Source of the DNA: Marivibrio halodurans
Lineage (GTDB): Bacteria; Pseudomonadota; Alphaproteobacteria; UBA8366; Aestuariispiraceae
Direction: 5' to 3'
Assembly: GCF_017963645.1 (NCBI RefSeq)
Contig: NZ_JAGMWN010000004.1
Span: 62,001-126,000, forward strand
Length of the DNA stretch: 64,000 nt
The position numbers were made by a program, and so were the translations under genes. Under the pieces are notes generated by a model. That model ran no database searches, was not told the DNA's origin, and saw nothing but the letters and a program-made list of their open reading frames with translations. Below are positions 1 to 8,765 of this stretch, in pieces. Each line of letters begins with the position of its first letter. Position 1 is the first letter of the stretch.

Positions 1-553
1 CCGCCGTCATGGCGCGGCCGGAGAAAAGCAACTCGCTCGCCCGGCCCTGGCCGATGACGCGCGGCAGCAGCGCGCACGCCCCCATGTCGCACCCGGCGAG
101 CCCGACCCGCGTGAACAGAAAGGCCGTGCGCGCGTCCGGCGTGCCGAGGCGCATGTCGCTGGCCAGCGCGATCATCGCGCCCGCGCCGGCGCAAATGCCG
201 TCGACGGCGGCGATCACCGGTTGGCGGCAATTGCGGATCGCCAGCACCAGATCGCCTGTCATGCGGGTGAAGGTCAGCAGTCCCTTCATATCGCGCTTGG
301 TCAGCGGCTCGATGATCTCGAACACATCGCCGCCGGAGCAGAAATTGCCACCCGCGCCCTGGATCACCACGCCCTCGACATCCTCCGCGTCGCGCAGCGC
401 GCGGAAATAATCGCGCAGTTCGGCATAGCTCTCGAAGGTCAGGGGGTTCTTCTTCTCCGGCCGGTTGAGCGTGACGAGCGCGATGCTCCCGCGCATCTCC
501 AACGCGAAATGCCGCGCCTCGTATCCGGCCATGCCGTCCGCAGTCTCAGCCAT
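1..553 (-). CDS. Enoyl-CoA hydratase/isomerase family protein (3' end outside window)
   Basis: The gene reads leftward and runs off the window; 184 residues are visible. It has the crotonase fold signature: a beta strand followed by NRPEKKNPL near residue 30, the oxyanion-hole segment [12 protein letters not shown] near residue 70, and the second glycine-rich segment [13 protein letters not shown] near residue 118. It should hydrate, isomerise or otherwise process an enoyl-CoA thioester. Its ATG overlaps the stop of the MarR gene by 8 bases, so the two are translationally coupled. As the last visible gene of the operon that starts with a salicylyl-CoA 5-hydroxylase-like enzyme, it probably acts on the ring-cleavage or side-chain CoA intermediates of that pathway. 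The exact substrate cannot be read from the sequence. Confidence 0.9.
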   Translation of the reverse strand, partial: MAETADGMAGYEARHFALEMRGSIALVTLNRPEKKNPLTFESYAELRDYFRALRDAEDVEGVVIQGAGGNFCSGGDVFEIIEPLTKRDMKGLLTFTRMTGDLVLAIRNCRQPVIAAVDGICAGAGAMIALASDMRLGTPDARTAFLFTRVGLAGCDMGACALLPRVIGQGRASELLFSGRAMTA

Positions 554-1124
554 CGCGGCCTCCCTTCCTTCCGTCCTTCGCCCCGTCCTTCGGGGCCTCC
601 TCCGCCGCGCGCTCCGCGGCCGATCGGCGCGCCTTATCGAGCAGGCCGGTCAACGTCCCGACCTCCGACGGGCTCAAGCCCGCGAACAACCCGTCGATCC
701 AGCCCAGATGCGCCTCCGCCATGGCGAGGAACTGCCGGCGTCCCTCCTCCGTCAGCGCGATGAAATGGGTACGCCGATCCTCCGGCGGGGAACGGCGGGT
801 GACCGCGCCCTCCCGCTCCAGCCGGTCGACCACGGCCGTGACATTGCCACCGGAGACGCGGAGCCGCCGGGAAAGCTGCCCCATCGTCATCCCCTCCGGC
901 CCCGCGCGGTCGAGGGCCGCCATCAGGTCGAAACGCGGCAGGGTGACATTGAAGCCCGCGCGCAGATGCGCGCGGATATCCCGCTGGACCAGATTGGAGA
1001 TATCGAGGATGCGCAGCCACATCCGCAGCCGTTCCACATCGCGCCCGGCCATGGCGGCGGCCGCGCTCGCGGGCGGATAGTCGGCGCTGTCGTTTCCGGG
1101 GGGGGAAGATGCGCGCGCGCTCAT
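546..1124 (-). CDS. MarR family transcriptional regulator
   Basis: A 192-residue protein with a winged helix-turn-helix of MarR type: recognition region around [26 protein letters not shown], followed by the wing [19 protein letters not shown]. Helices on both sides would form the dimer interface. The ATG overlaps the stop of the upstream short-chain dehydrogenase (ATGA), and its own stop overlaps the start of the hydratase, so it lies inside the catabolic operon. MarR proteins of such operons usually repress their own promoter and release it on binding an aromatic or acyl-CoA ligand. The 28-bp palindrome upstream of the operon is the natural candidate operator; that link is inference. Confidence 0.92.
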   Translation of the reverse strand: MSARASSPPGNDSADYPPASAAAAMAGRDVERLRMWLRILDISNLVQRDIRAHLRAGFNVTLPRFDLMAALDRAGPEGMTMGQLSRRLRVSGGNVTAVVDRLEREGAVTRRSPPEDRRTHFIALTEEGRRQFLAMAEAHLGWIDGLFAGLSPSEVGTLTGLLDKARRSAAERAAEEAPKDGAKDGRKGGRDG

Positions 1125-1897
1125 CCCATCACCTCCCCACCGGCGACGGCGATCGCCTGGCCGGTGATCGACTCGCTGCCGGGCATGACCAGCCATTCGA
1201 CGGTATTCGCCACCTCCGCCGGGTCGATCAGGCGGCCCATCGGGTTGGTACGGGCCAGGACGGCGCGCGCCTCCGCCTCGGTCCTGTTGCCGCGCGCGGC
1301 GATCGCCGCCACCGCCTGGGCGGCCAAATCGGTTTCGGTATAGCCGGGACAGACGGCGTTGACGGTGACCCCGCGCCGGGCGGTCTCCAACGCCGCCGCG
1401 CGGACGAGGCCGACCGCCCCGTGCTTCGCCGCGACATAGGCCGCGACACCCGGATAGGCCTTGAGGCCCGCCGTGCTCGCCACCACCACGATGCGGCCCC
1501 AACCGGCATCGGTCATCGCGGGCAGGGCCGCCTTCATGCAGGTGAAGACGCCGACCAGATTGACCTCCAAGCCCTCGCGGAAGCCCTCGACGCTCTCCTC
1601 CGCCAGGGGCCGGGCCGTCGTGCCCCCGGCATTGGCCACCAGGATATCCACCGGCCCGAACGCCGCCGCCGCGTCCGCGAAAGCCTCCGCGACCCGCGCG
1701 GCATCCGTGATATCGCAGGCGGCCGCCCGGGCATGCGGCAATCCCTCGGCGAAGGTGGCGGCCGCCGCCCCGTCGCGCGCCAGGATCGTGACCTTCGCGC
1801 CGCGCGCCGCCAGGCGGCGGGAAATGGCCGCGCCGATCCCCTTATATCCGCCGGTGACCAGCGCGTGACGCCCGGTCAGGTCCTCCGCCTCCGTCAT
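1121..1897 (-). CDS. Short-chain dehydrogenase/reductase (SDR)
   Basis: A 258-residue classical SDR. The Rossmann motif VTGGYKGIG lies near residue 14, the NAG-type segment VANAGG in the middle, a catalytic serine in VVASTAG, and the YVAAK Tyr-x-x-x-Lys pair near residue 153. It should oxidise or reduce a hydroxyl/keto group using NAD(P). The start at 1897 was chosen because a strong GGAGGGG ribosome site lies just upstream; an in-frame extension to 1930 would run back into the preceding gene. It is second in the operon, 13 bases after the hydroxylase fusion, and probably handles a 3-hydroxyacyl-CoA or ring-reduced intermediate. Confidence 0.92.
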   Translation of the reverse strand: MTEAEDLTGRHALVTGGYKGIGAAISRRLAARGAKVTILARDGAAAATFAEGLPHARAAACDITDAARVAEAFADAAAAFGPVDILVANAGGTTARPLAEESVEGFREGLEVNLVGVFTCMKAALPAMTDAGWGRIVVVASTAGLKAYPGVAAYVAAKHGAVGLVRAAALETARRGVTVNAVCPGYTETDLAAQAVAAIAARGNRTEAEARAVLARTNPMGRLIDPAEVANTVEWLVMPGSESITGQAIAVAGGEVMG

Positions 1898-1910
1898 CGA
1901 CACCCCTCCC

Positions 1911-4220
1911 CTAGACCCGGAAGCCGCCATCGGCCTGCTGCTGCTTTTCCATCAGGCGTTCGATCTGCGCCTTGCCCGGCAGATAGGGCCTGGGCCATGC
2001 GATATCCTCGTACCCCTGGGCGGCGGCCGCCTTCAGCGTCCAGTACGGGTCCCACAGATGCGGCCGCGCGAGACAGCAGACATCCGCGCGACCCGCCATC
2101 AGGATGGAATTCACATGGTCGATTGCGTGAATATTGCCGACGGCCATGGTGGGAATCCCGACCTCGTTGCGGATGCGGTCGGAGAACGGCGTCTGGAACA
2201 TGCGACCATAGACCGGCTTCGCGTCCGGCGATGTCTGGCCGGCGGAGACATCGACGATATCCACGCCCGCCGCCTTGAGATGCCGCGCGATCGCGACCGA
2301 TTCCGCCGGCGTGATGCCGAAATCGCCGACCCAATCATTGGAGGAGATACGCACCGAAATCGGCTTCTCCGCCGGCCAGACGGCCCGGACGGCCCGGAAG
2401 ACCTCCAGCGGATAGCGCAGGCGGTTTTCGAGACATCCGCCATAATCGTCCGTGCGCTTGTTCATCAGCGGGGTGATGAAGGCGCTCATCAGATAGCCGT
2501 GGGCGTAGTGCAGTTCCAGCATGTCGAAGCCAGCGCGCGCCGCGCGTTCCGTCGCCGCGACGAAATCGGCCGTCACCCGGTCCATGTCGGCGCGCGTCAT
2601 GGCCCGCGGCACCTGATTTTCCGGCGACCAGGGAACGGCGGAGGGCGCGATGATCTCCCAATTCCCCTCCGGCAGGGGGGCGTCCATCCGCTCCCAACCG
2701 CGCTGGGTCGAGCCCTTGGGCCCGGCATGGCCGAGCTGCAGGCATATCCTGGCCTCGCCCTGGCGGTGGACGGCATCGACGACACGCGTCCAGGCGGCCT
2801 CGTGCGCGTCGGTATAGAGGCCGGCGCAGCCGGGGGTGATCCGCCCCTCGGCGCTGACGTCGGTCATTTCGGTGAAGATCAGGCCCGCCCCGCCCTGGGC
2901 CCGGGCGCCATAGTGGATCAGATGGAAATCGTCGATCAGCCCGTCCGTCGCCGAATACATCGACATCGGCGAGACCGCGACGCGATTGACCAATTCCATA
3001 TCCCGCAAACGGAAGGGCGCGAACATCGGCGGGACGCGGCGCTGCGTCTCGCGGCCCGTGGCCTTGCCGACGAACCAGCGCTCCGCCCCCTCCAGCCAGG
3101 CACGGTCGCGCAGGCGCAGATTCTCGTGGCTGACCCGTTGCGAGCGGGTCAGTAGCGAATAGGCGAACTGGATCGGGTCCTGGCCGAAATAGCGTTCGAT
3201 GTCCTCGAACCATTCGGTGGAATTGCGCGCGGCGGACTGGATACGCAGCACCTCCAGCCGACGCGCCTCCTGATATTCCTTCAGCACATCGTCCAGGGGG
3301 CGGCGCCCCTCGATCACCCCCGCCTTCAGCATGGCGGCGAGGTCGATCGCATCCTCCATCGCGAGCTTGGTGCCCGACCCGATGGAGAAATGCGCCGTAT
3401 GCGCCGCATCGCCCATCAGCACGATGTTGCCGTGGCGCCAGCGCTTACAGGAGACCCGCTGGAAATTCAGCCAGGCGGAGCCGCGCAGATGACGCGCATT
3501 GCTCATCAAACCGTGGCCGTCGAGATAGGGGCGGAAAATCTCCTCGCACCGGCGGATCGTCTCTTCCTGAACCGCCGTGTCGAGGCCGAGCCGCGCCCAT
3601 GTCTCAGGCGCGCATTCGACGATGAAGGTCGAGGTCTCGCCATCGAACTTATAGGCGTGCGCCCAGATCCAGCCGGCCTCCGTCTCCTCGAAGATGAAGG
3701 TGAAGGCATCGAAAACCTTATGCGTGCCGAGCCAGACGAACTTGTTCCGCCGCACGTCGATATCGGGCTCGAACACATCCGCGAACCGGTTGCGCACCTT
3801 GGAGTTGATACCGTCGGCGGCGATGATCAGATCGGAATCGGCATAGGCCTCGATATCCTCGACCTCCGTCTCGAACTGTAGGGCGATGCCCAGATCTTCC
3901 GCCCGGGCCTGCAGGATATTCAGCAGCCGCTTGCGCCCGATGCCGGAGAAGCCATGCCCGCCGGAGGTGACGCAGGCTCCCTTGTAATGCACGTCGATAT
4001 CGTCCCAATGCGCGAATTCGGACAGGATGGTCTCCGCGCTGACCGGGTCGTTGTCGCGCAAATTGTCCATCGTCTCGTCCGACAGCACGACGCCCCAGCC
4101 GAAGGTGTCGTAGGGCCGGTTACGCTCCACCACCGTGATGTCGTGGGCATCGTCCTGGAGCTTCATCAGGATCGCGAAGTAGAGGCCCGCGGGCCCGCCG
4201 CCGATGCAGGTGATCTTCAT
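1911..4220 (-). CDS. Bifunctional salicylyl-CoA 5-hydroxylase/oxidoreductase-like flavoprotein
   Basis: A 769-residue fusion of two flavoenzymes. Residues 1 to about 390 are an FAD monooxygenase: an N-terminal dinucleotide fold ([12 protein letters not shown]), WGVVLSD, and the second FAD motif [15 protein letters not shown] near residue 275. Residues about 395 to 760 are an old yellow enzyme (FMN oxidoreductase) barrel with [12 protein letters not shown], the active-site region [19 protein letters not shown] and DYGGCLENR. This architecture matches the 2-aminobenzoyl-CoA monooxygenase/reductase and salicylyl-CoA 5-hydroxylase group, which dearomatise CoA-activated aromatic acids. Both nucleotide sites look intact. 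It heads a leftward operon with an SDR, MarR and hydratase. No CoA ligase is visible, so the true substrate is uncertain. Confidence 0.88.
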   Translation of the reverse strand: MKITCIGGGPAGLYFAILMKLQDDAHDITVVERNRPYDTFGWGVVLSDETMDNLRDNDPVSAETILSEFAHWDDIDVHYKGACVTSGGHGFSGIGRKRLLNILQARAEDLGIALQFETEVEDIEAYADSDLIIAADGINSKVRNRFADVFEPDIDVRRNKFVWLGTHKVFDAFTFIFEETEAGWIWAHAYKFDGETSTFIVECAPETWARLGLDTAVQEETIRRCEEIFRPYLDGHGLMSNARHLRGSAWLNFQRVSCKRWRHGNIVLMGDAAHTAHFSIGSGTKLAMEDAIDLAAMLKAGVIEGRRPLDDVLKEYQEARRLEVLRIQSAARNSTEWFEDIERYFGQDPIQFAYSLLTRSQRVSHENLRLRDRAWLEGAERWFVGKATGRETQRRVPPMFAPFRLRDMELVNRVAVSPMSMYSATDGLIDDFHLIHYGARAQGGAGLIFTEMTDVSAEGRITPGCAGLYTDAHEAAWTRVVDAVHRQGEARICLQLGHAGPKGSTQRGWERMDAPLPEGNWEIIAPSAVPWSPENQVPRAMTRADMDRVTADFVAATERAARAGFDMLELHYAHGYLMSAFITPLMNKRTDDYGGCLENRLRYPLEVFRAVRAVWPAEKPISVRISSNDWVGDFGITPAESVAIARHLKAAGVDIVDVSAGQTSPDAKPVYGRMFQTPFSDRIRNEVGIPTMAVGNIHAIDHVNSILMAGRADVCCLARPHLWDPYWTLKAAAAQGYEDIAWPRPYLPGKAQIERLMEKQQQADGGFRV

Positions 4221-4251
4221 GGGAGGCTTCCCTTCACGTAACGCGATCGAT

Positions 4252-4279
4252 GAAAATATTTTAAGCTTAAAATATTTTC
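4252..4279. promoter_or_regulatory. Perfect 28-bp AT-rich palindrome between divergent transcripts
   Basis: Every base of this 28-bp stretch is matched by its reverse complement, centred on AAGCTT, with arms GAAAATATTTT. It is strikingly AT-rich in a GC-rich genome and sits 31 bp upstream of the hydroxylase fusion and about 125 bp upstream of the alcohol dehydrogenase. Size and symmetry suit a dimeric MarR-type operator, and a MarR gene lies in the operon. The assignment to that MarR is inference. Confidence 0.7.
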
Positions 4280-4403
4280 GGCGTCAAGCCGCGGCGGAGT
4301 GCTCAAACCCGCATTGCCCCGGCGCGCGGCGCATGGAATCCTGTTGGTGGACGATGACGGTCCGACAAACGGACCGCGCGATGATCACGGGAGCGAAAAC
4401 GCC

Positions 4404-5708
4404 ATGGCCCTGAACCCCTATTTCATGCCGACCGACGGCGGCGACACGGCCTTCACCGTCGAGGCGCCGAAGATCAAGTTCGGCTATGGCGCGCTGGAGG
4501 AGGTCGGCGGCGACGCCAAGGCACTGGGCATGACGCGGGTCGCGCTGTTCGCCGACCCGAAGACGGCCGACCTGCCGGGGATGGAGACGCTGACGGCGTC
4601 GCTGGAAGCCGCCGGCATGCACGTCACCGTCTATCAGGATCTGGAGGTCGAGCCGACCGACCGCTCCTTCAAGGCGGCCGCCGATTTCGCGGCGGCGGGG
4701 AACTTCGACGGCTATGTCTCCTTTGGCGGCGGGTCCACCATGGATACCGCCAAGGCGGCCAATCTCTATGCCAGCTATCCGGATGACTTTCTGGCCTATG
4801 TGAACGCGCCGATCGGGGCGGCCAAGCCGGTGCCGGGGCCCTTGGCACCGCATATCGCCTGCCCCACCACCTTCGGCACCGCCAGCGAATGCACCGGCAT
4901 CGCGATCTTCGACCTGCTGGAGATGGAGGCGAAGACCGGCATCGCCAATGCACGGCTGCGTCCGGCGCTCGGCGTGCTCGACCCGTCGGTGCTGGAAAGC
5001 CTGCCGCCGCCGGTGATCGCGGCCAACGGTTTCGACGTCTTCAGCCACGCCTTCGAAAGCCTGACGGCCCGCCCCTATACCCAACGCCCGAAAGCCGACG
5101 ATCCGCAGAAACGCCCCTTGAGCCAAGGGGCCAACCCCTATTCCGACCTGGCCTGCCAGGAGGCGATCCGTCTCGTCGGCGACCATCTCGTGCGCGCGGT
5201 CAACGACCCGCGCAAGGAGGATTACGAGGCCCTGATGTTCGCCGGCATGCTGGCGGGCATCGGATTCGGCAATGCCGGCTGTCATGTACCGCACGCGATG
5301 AGCTATGCCGTCGCCGGGCTGGTGGAGGATTACGTGCCGGAAGGCTGGGCCACCAACGAGCCGATGGTGCCCCACGGCATCTCCGTCATCGTCAATTCCC
5401 CGGCGGTCTTCCGCTATACCGGCAAGGCCTGCCCGGAGCGCCACCTGATGGGCGCCAAGGCGATGGGCGCCGATGTCAAGGGCCTCGACCCCCGCAAGGC
5501 GGGCGACGCGCTGGCCGACCGCATCATCGAGATGATGAAGGCCACCGGCATGCCGAACGGCCTGTCCGGCGTCGGCTATGGCGAAGCGGACGTGCCGCGC
5601 CTCGTCTCCAAGGCGGCGCCGCAACGCCGGCTGCTCGACAACGCACCCCGGCCGGTGCACGAAGCCGAGTTGACCGACCTCTTCACGGGCGCGCTGCGCT
5701 ATTGGTGA
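4404..5708 (+). CDS. Iron-containing alcohol dehydrogenase, hydroxyacid-oxoacid transhydrogenase-like
   Basis: A 434-residue group III (iron) alcohol dehydrogenase. The nucleotide-binding GGGSTMDTAKAAN lies near residue 110, the PTTFGTASECT segment near 155, and the metal-binding region contains NGFDVFSHAFE (near 211) and VPHGISV and related histidines further on. The length and the extended N-terminal FTVEAPKIKFGYGAL resemble hydroxyacid-oxoacid transhydrogenase (ADHFE1 type), which moves hydride between 4-hydroxybutyrate and 2-oxoglutarate; a plain alcohol dehydrogenase is the alternative. The ATG at 4404 follows a GGGAGC ribosome site. It is transcribed divergently from the aromatic operon and shares its upstream palindrome. 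Confidence 0.87.
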   Translation: MALNPYFMPTDGGDTAFTVEAPKIKFGYGALEEVGGDAKALGMTRVALFADPKTADLPGMETLTASLEAAGMHVTVYQDLEVEPTDRSFKAAADFAAAGNFDGYVSFGGGSTMDTAKAANLYASYPDDFLAYVNAPIGAAKPVPGPLAPHIACPTTFGTASECTGIAIFDLLEMEAKTGIANARLRPALGVLDPSVLESLPPPVIAANGFDVFSHAFESLTARPYTQRPKADDPQKRPLSQGANPYSDLACQEAIRLVGDHLVRAVNDPRKEDYEALMFAGMLAGIGFGNAGCHVPHAMSYAVAGLVEDYVPEGWATNEPMVPHGISVIVNSPAVFRYTGKACPERHLMGAKAMGADVKGLDPRKAGDALADRIIEMMKATGMPNGLSGVGYGEADVPRLVSKAAPQRRLLDNAPRPVHEAELTDLFTGALRYW

Positions 5709-6123
5709 AAACCGGAACCTGCCGTCGGGCCATATGAAAGCTCCCGCCCGCCCGATTACCAAATTGTCCGGTTTCGTTCGAGAGACCCCGCCTCCGAACG
5801 TTAGGATAACAGACGGAATGATTCCTGCCCCTAACCCCTAGTCAAGGGCCGGACAAAGCCCTATATTCCGCCTCCCAGCCTCCGGCCGCCATTTCAATGA
5901 GCATAACGAGGCTCTGGACGGGCGCTGGGTCGGCAGAACAGATATGCAAACGACGCGGGGTTTGGAGCGTTTGCCATGCGTTTTCTGCAAGGTCGATGTG
6001 CGGAAAGCGAAGTGGTGAGGCAAATCTGTTTCAGATAAGTGTCCTAGCAGTTTCGATCGTGGAGAGTTGCCCACGGTGCAGGCTTTCTCGATCGCACCAA
6101 AAGCAATGGAGACGGATCCGAAG
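5709..6123. other. Intergenic stretch with no recognisable gene
   Basis: About 415 bp between the alcohol dehydrogenase and the small zinc-finger gene. Open frames across it show no recognisable domain and poor ribosome sites. Arms AAACCGGA (5709-5716) and TCCGGTTT (5767-5774) are inverted repeats but lie about 50 bp apart, so a terminator here is only a weak possibility. The promoter of the next gene should lie near its right end; I cannot place it. Confidence 0.5.
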
Positions 6124-6294
6124 ATGAGCGATTCAAGCAAAAACAAGAAGCCCGAGTCGGACCGCCAGTACGAGGCGAAGACGCGCAAATGCCTTATGTG
6201 CCAGAGCGAATTCAAGAGCGCTTGGCCGGGTGAGCGGGTTTGCTCGAATTGTAAGCAGACCAGCGCCTGGAACGATTCCTCGTTGGCGGCCTGA
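6124..6294 (+). CDS. Small four-cysteine zinc-finger protein, related to a prophage gene in this window
   Basis: A 56-residue protein with a CLMC ... CSNC pair of CxxC knuckles that should bind one zinc ion. Between the knuckles is EFKSAWPGER. The prophage gene at 26777-26962 carries the same pattern (CLDC, EFLSSWSGER, CRRC) and a similar KPxSDR lead-in; about 13 of the 22 residues from first to last knuckle are identical. It lies alone between the alcohol dehydrogenase and the glutathione transferase and is followed by a strong hairpin. Function unknown; it may be a host regulator or adaptor, or a relic of an earlier phage. Confidence 0.65.
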   Translation: MSDSSKNKKPESDRQYEAKTRKCLMCQSEFKSAWPGERVCSNCKQTSAWNDSSLAA

Positions 6295-6350
6295 CGGCTG
6301 ACCGATCCCCGCCGTCGGGAGAACAAGACGGCACCGATCATGAGATCACG

Positions 6351-6402
6351 AAACCCGGGCTCGGTTTCCCGCGAGAGCGACAGGAACCCGTCCCGGGTTT
6401 TT
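6351..6402 (+). terminator. Probable rho-independent terminator
   Basis: Inverted arms AAACCCGGG (6351-6359) and CCCGGGTTT (6392-6400) are followed by T residues to 6402. The loop region is itself partly self-complementary. It lies just downstream of the small zinc-finger gene and upstream of the glutathione transferase gene. Confidence 0.6.
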
Positions 6403-6485
6403 CGTGTGCGTGGAGGGCGCCCCTCGACAACGCCGAACACCGCGCCTAGTGTCGGAAAATCGTCAAGAACCCATCGGTCCGCCGC

Positions 6486-7238
6486 ATGCCTGACCCCGCC
6501 TCCAAGACCGACCACGCCCTGACGCTCCATATCGGCAATCGCACCTATTCCTCCTGGTCGATGCGGGCTTGGCTTGTCCTCGCCGCGTCCGGCCTCGACT
6601 TCCGGGAGGAGATGATTCGCCTGCGCGAACCGGGCTTCCGCGAGAAACTCGCGAACGCTTCGCCCGGGGCCACCGTCCCGGCCCTGCATGACGGCCGTCT
6701 TGTTTTGTCGGAAACCTTGGCGATCGCCGAATATGTGGCTGAATGCGCGCCGGACGCCGGTCTCTGGCCGGAGGACCGGCAGGACCGCGCGCTCGCCCGC
6801 ATGATGGCGGTGCGCATGGCGGTCGGGTTCAAGGCCCTGCGCGATGCCTGCCCAATGAATGTCAGTCAACGATTCGAGACACGGAAAACCCCCGGCGCCG
6901 TGTTGGAGGACGTGGCGCAGTTGGAGGCCCTCTGGCGACCGCGCTTCATGGTTCCCCGCGATGCGCGGGACGGTCCCTTCCTGTTCGGCCGGTTCGGTAT
7001 CGTCGATGCCTTCTTCGCGCCGATCGCGATGCGCTTCTATACCTACCGAATCCCGGTATCGCTCGACGTCTCGGCCTATGTCGACGCCCTGATCGCGGCC
7101 CCGCTGGTGCGGCGGTGGTTGGAGGATGCGCGCGCCGAGCCGCCGCGCGATCCCGAGGTTGTCGGCGACTTCGCCCGTAATGACCACACGCCCGGCGATT
7201 TCCCGATACTCACCCACCCGGCCCTGAGGACGACTTGA
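6486..7238 (+). CDS. Glutathione S-transferase family protein
   Basis: A 250-residue cytosolic GST. The N-terminal thioredoxin-like domain begins at about residue 12 with the YSSWSMRAW segment, in which a serine replaces the classic tyrosine as activator of glutathione. PGATVPAL holds the cis-proline that contacts glutathione, followed by LSETLAIAEYVAE, the usual glutathione gamma-glutamyl contact. The rest is the all-helical C-terminal domain with an FGIVDAFFAP motif. It should conjugate glutathione to an electrophile or perform an isomerase or reductase variant of that chemistry. It stands alone between the preceding terminator and the transpeptidase gene. Substrate unknown. Confidence 0.9.
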   Translation: MPDPASKTDHALTLHIGNRTYSSWSMRAWLVLAASGLDFREEMIRLREPGFREKLANASPGATVPALHDGRLVLSETLAIAEYVAECAPDAGLWPEDRQDRALARMMAVRMAVGFKALRDACPMNVSQRFETRKTPGAVLEDVAQLEALWRPRFMVPRDARDGPFLFGRFGIVDAFFAPIAMRFYTYRIPVSLDVSAYVDALIAAPLVRRWLEDARAEPPRDPEVVGDFARNDHTPGDFPILTHPALRTT

Positions 7239-7295
7239 TCGGGGACGCGGTGTAAAGCGCGCCGCCCCGAAAAAGCCCGAATATCATCCCGCATC

Positions 7296-8219
7296 ATGCC
7301 ATGCTTCGCGGGCAGCATGGCGCCCATGACAATGCTTCGTGGAACCGCCATCGCCTCGCTTCTCGCGCTCGCCGTCGCCGGGCCCGTGATGCTCGTCGAC
7401 GCGATGCGCACGCCGATCGAACCGCGCGAGTTGGAAACCGTCACCAGCCGGCTGGCCGATGTCGGCGCCGGCGCGCGCGCCCGCCTGGCGGAGGGCTTCG
7501 CCCGGGCCGACATCGCCTATCCGCCGGCACGCATCCGCCTCGCGGCCTTCAAGGAGGAGGGTCGGCTCGACCTCTTCGCTTCGAACAACCCGGACGGCGA
7601 GGATCTGCGCTTCATCAAGAGCTACGACATGGTCGCCGGGCCCCGTCCGATGCGCGCCGCCTATGAGGGGCCGAAGCGCGCCGCGGGCGATCGGCGGGTT
7701 CCCGAAGGGCTCTATGCCCTCGACTATCTCAACCCCAACTCGATCGAATATCTCTCGATCCGGATCGCCTACCCCAATCGTTTCGATCGCGAGCGCGCCA
7801 CCGTCATGGGGCGCGGCACCGACGATCTCGGCGGCGCGATCATGATCCACGGCGGCGGCCCGGCGGGCACGGAGGGCTGTATCGGGGTGGAGAATGTCGA
7901 CATCGAGGAACTTTTCACCCTCGTCGCCGACGGCCGCGCGGCCGCGCAACGCCGAGGCGGCGAGATGCAAGCCGACATCCTGATCGCACCGCGTGATTTT
8001 CGCATGAACCCGCTCGACCATGCGAGCCTGGAGGCCGCCGGGGACGGATCGCTCGATCAACTCGCCCGGAACGAGGAAGCGGGCGCGCCCGTCTGGACCG
8101 CCCGCCTGCATCGCGATATCGACCGATCGCTTTCGGCCCTGCCGGGGGCGGAGAGCATGGGGGCATCAGGTACCCGTGCCTTCGCGGAGAATTTCCGCGC
8201 GGTTCTCGCGGTCGATTGA
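7296..8219 (+). CDS. L,D-transpeptidase (YkuD fold) family protein
   Basis: A 307-residue protein with a hydrophobic N-terminal segment (about residues 13-35), either a signal peptide or membrane anchor, so it acts in the periplasm. The catalytic signature is present: His185 in MIHGGG and Cys195 in GTEGCIGV. It resembles the YafK-type murein L,D-transpeptidases, which cross-link peptidoglycan, tether lipoproteins or remove them. The conserved VPEGLYALDYLNPNS block near residue 133 is also typical. ATGs at 7296, 7317 and 7326 are all in frame; 7326 would put the hydrophobic segment at the very N-terminus and may be the real start. Confidence 0.85.
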   Translation: MPCFAGSMAPMTMLRGTAIASLLALAVAGPVMLVDAMRTPIEPRELETVTSRLADVGAGARARLAEGFARADIAYPPARIRLAAFKEEGRLDLFASNNPDGEDLRFIKSYDMVAGPRPMRAAYEGPKRAAGDRRVPEGLYALDYLNPNSIEYLSIRIAYPNRFDRERATVMGRGTDDLGGAIMIHGGGPAGTEGCIGVENVDIEELFTLVADGRAAAQRRGGEMQADILIAPRDFRMNPLDHASLEAAGDGSLDQLARNEEAGAPVWTARLHRDIDRSLSALPGAESMGASGTRAFAENFRAVLAVD

Positions 8220-8286
8220 CCGGCCGGGACAACCGCGCCGCGCGCCGTCTCTTCCCCGGCCCTCTCTTCCCCGAGCGCCCCTGCCC

Positions 8287-8586
8287 CTATTGCATGCCCA
8301 GGGCCGACATATAGGTGTCGAGAAGCGCGTCCTCTTCCGCCCGGTCGTCCGGATCCTTTTTGCGAAGGCTGACGATCTTGCGCATGGTCTTCACGTCGAA
8401 GCCCTGCGACTTGGCCTCGGCATAAACTTCCTTGATATCCTCCGCGATCGCCTTCTTATCCTCCTCCAGCCGTTCCACGCGCTCGATGAAGCTGCGCAGG
8501 CGCTGGCCGGTCGGGGTCTCGGAGACGGGCGTATCGCCGTCCTGTTCCTTGGGGTCGGCATTGGGCAATCCGGCGGTCTCGGACAT
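8287..8586 (-). CDS. gapR: GapR family DNA-binding protein (DUF2312)
   Basis: A 99-residue protein with the DUF2312 signature: [21 protein letters not shown], then [17 protein letters not shown] and the acidic C-terminus ending DTYMSALG. GapR proteins of alphaproteobacteria form tetrameric clamps around overtwisted DNA ahead of polymerases and assist type II topoisomerases. The first 25 residues are acidic and low in complexity. It is a single gene facing the transpeptidase gene, with only 67 bp between the two stops. The family assignment is firm; a role identical to the Caulobacter protein is inferred. Confidence 0.92.
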   Translation of the reverse strand: MSETAGLPNADPKEQDGDTPVSETPTGQRLRSFIERVERLEEDKKAIAEDIKEVYAEAKSQGFDVKTMRKIVSLRKKDPDDRAEEDALLDTYMSALGMQ

Positions 8587-8726
8587 CGCTTCTCGGGCCT
8601 CTTTCCTGGGGCGGATGAAAATGTGGCGCGACGACCGTGGAAGGGTGTTCGCGCGCGAAGCCGAAGACTATCGATCCGCATCCCCGGCATCAAGCGGCCG
8701 ACGCGCCCTCGCTTCCACCGGCGTGC

Positions 8727-8740
8727 TTGATCTCGATCAA
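8727..8740 (+). promoter_or_regulatory. FNR/FnrL/Anr box upstream of hemN
   Basis: TTGATCTCGATCAA is a perfect match to the FNR half-site pair TTGAT-N4-ATCAA. Its centre lies 41.5 bp before the ATG at 8775, the class II activator position if transcription starts there. A CATTAT element at 8762-8767 would fit the -10. Oxygen-controlled hemN expression through FNR proteins is well established in proteobacteria. Confidence 0.85.
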
Positions 8741-8765
8741 GGCGGCGGGCCGCCGTGACGGCATT

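Noticed and set aside
546-1502. A 318-codon leftward open frame covering the MarR gene and beyond
   Set aside because: Only its last part, from 1124, is the MarR gene. The upstream part lies inside the SDR gene in another frame and has GC-rich filler composition.
5709-6123. A possible tRNA or small RNA in the gap
   Set aside because: No cloverleaf, no T-loop GTTCRA in context and no clear promoter-terminator pair could be built.
5838-7217. A 459-codon leftward open frame
   Set aside because: It is antisense to the zinc-finger and glutathione transferase genes, has no domain, and is a by-product of high GC content.
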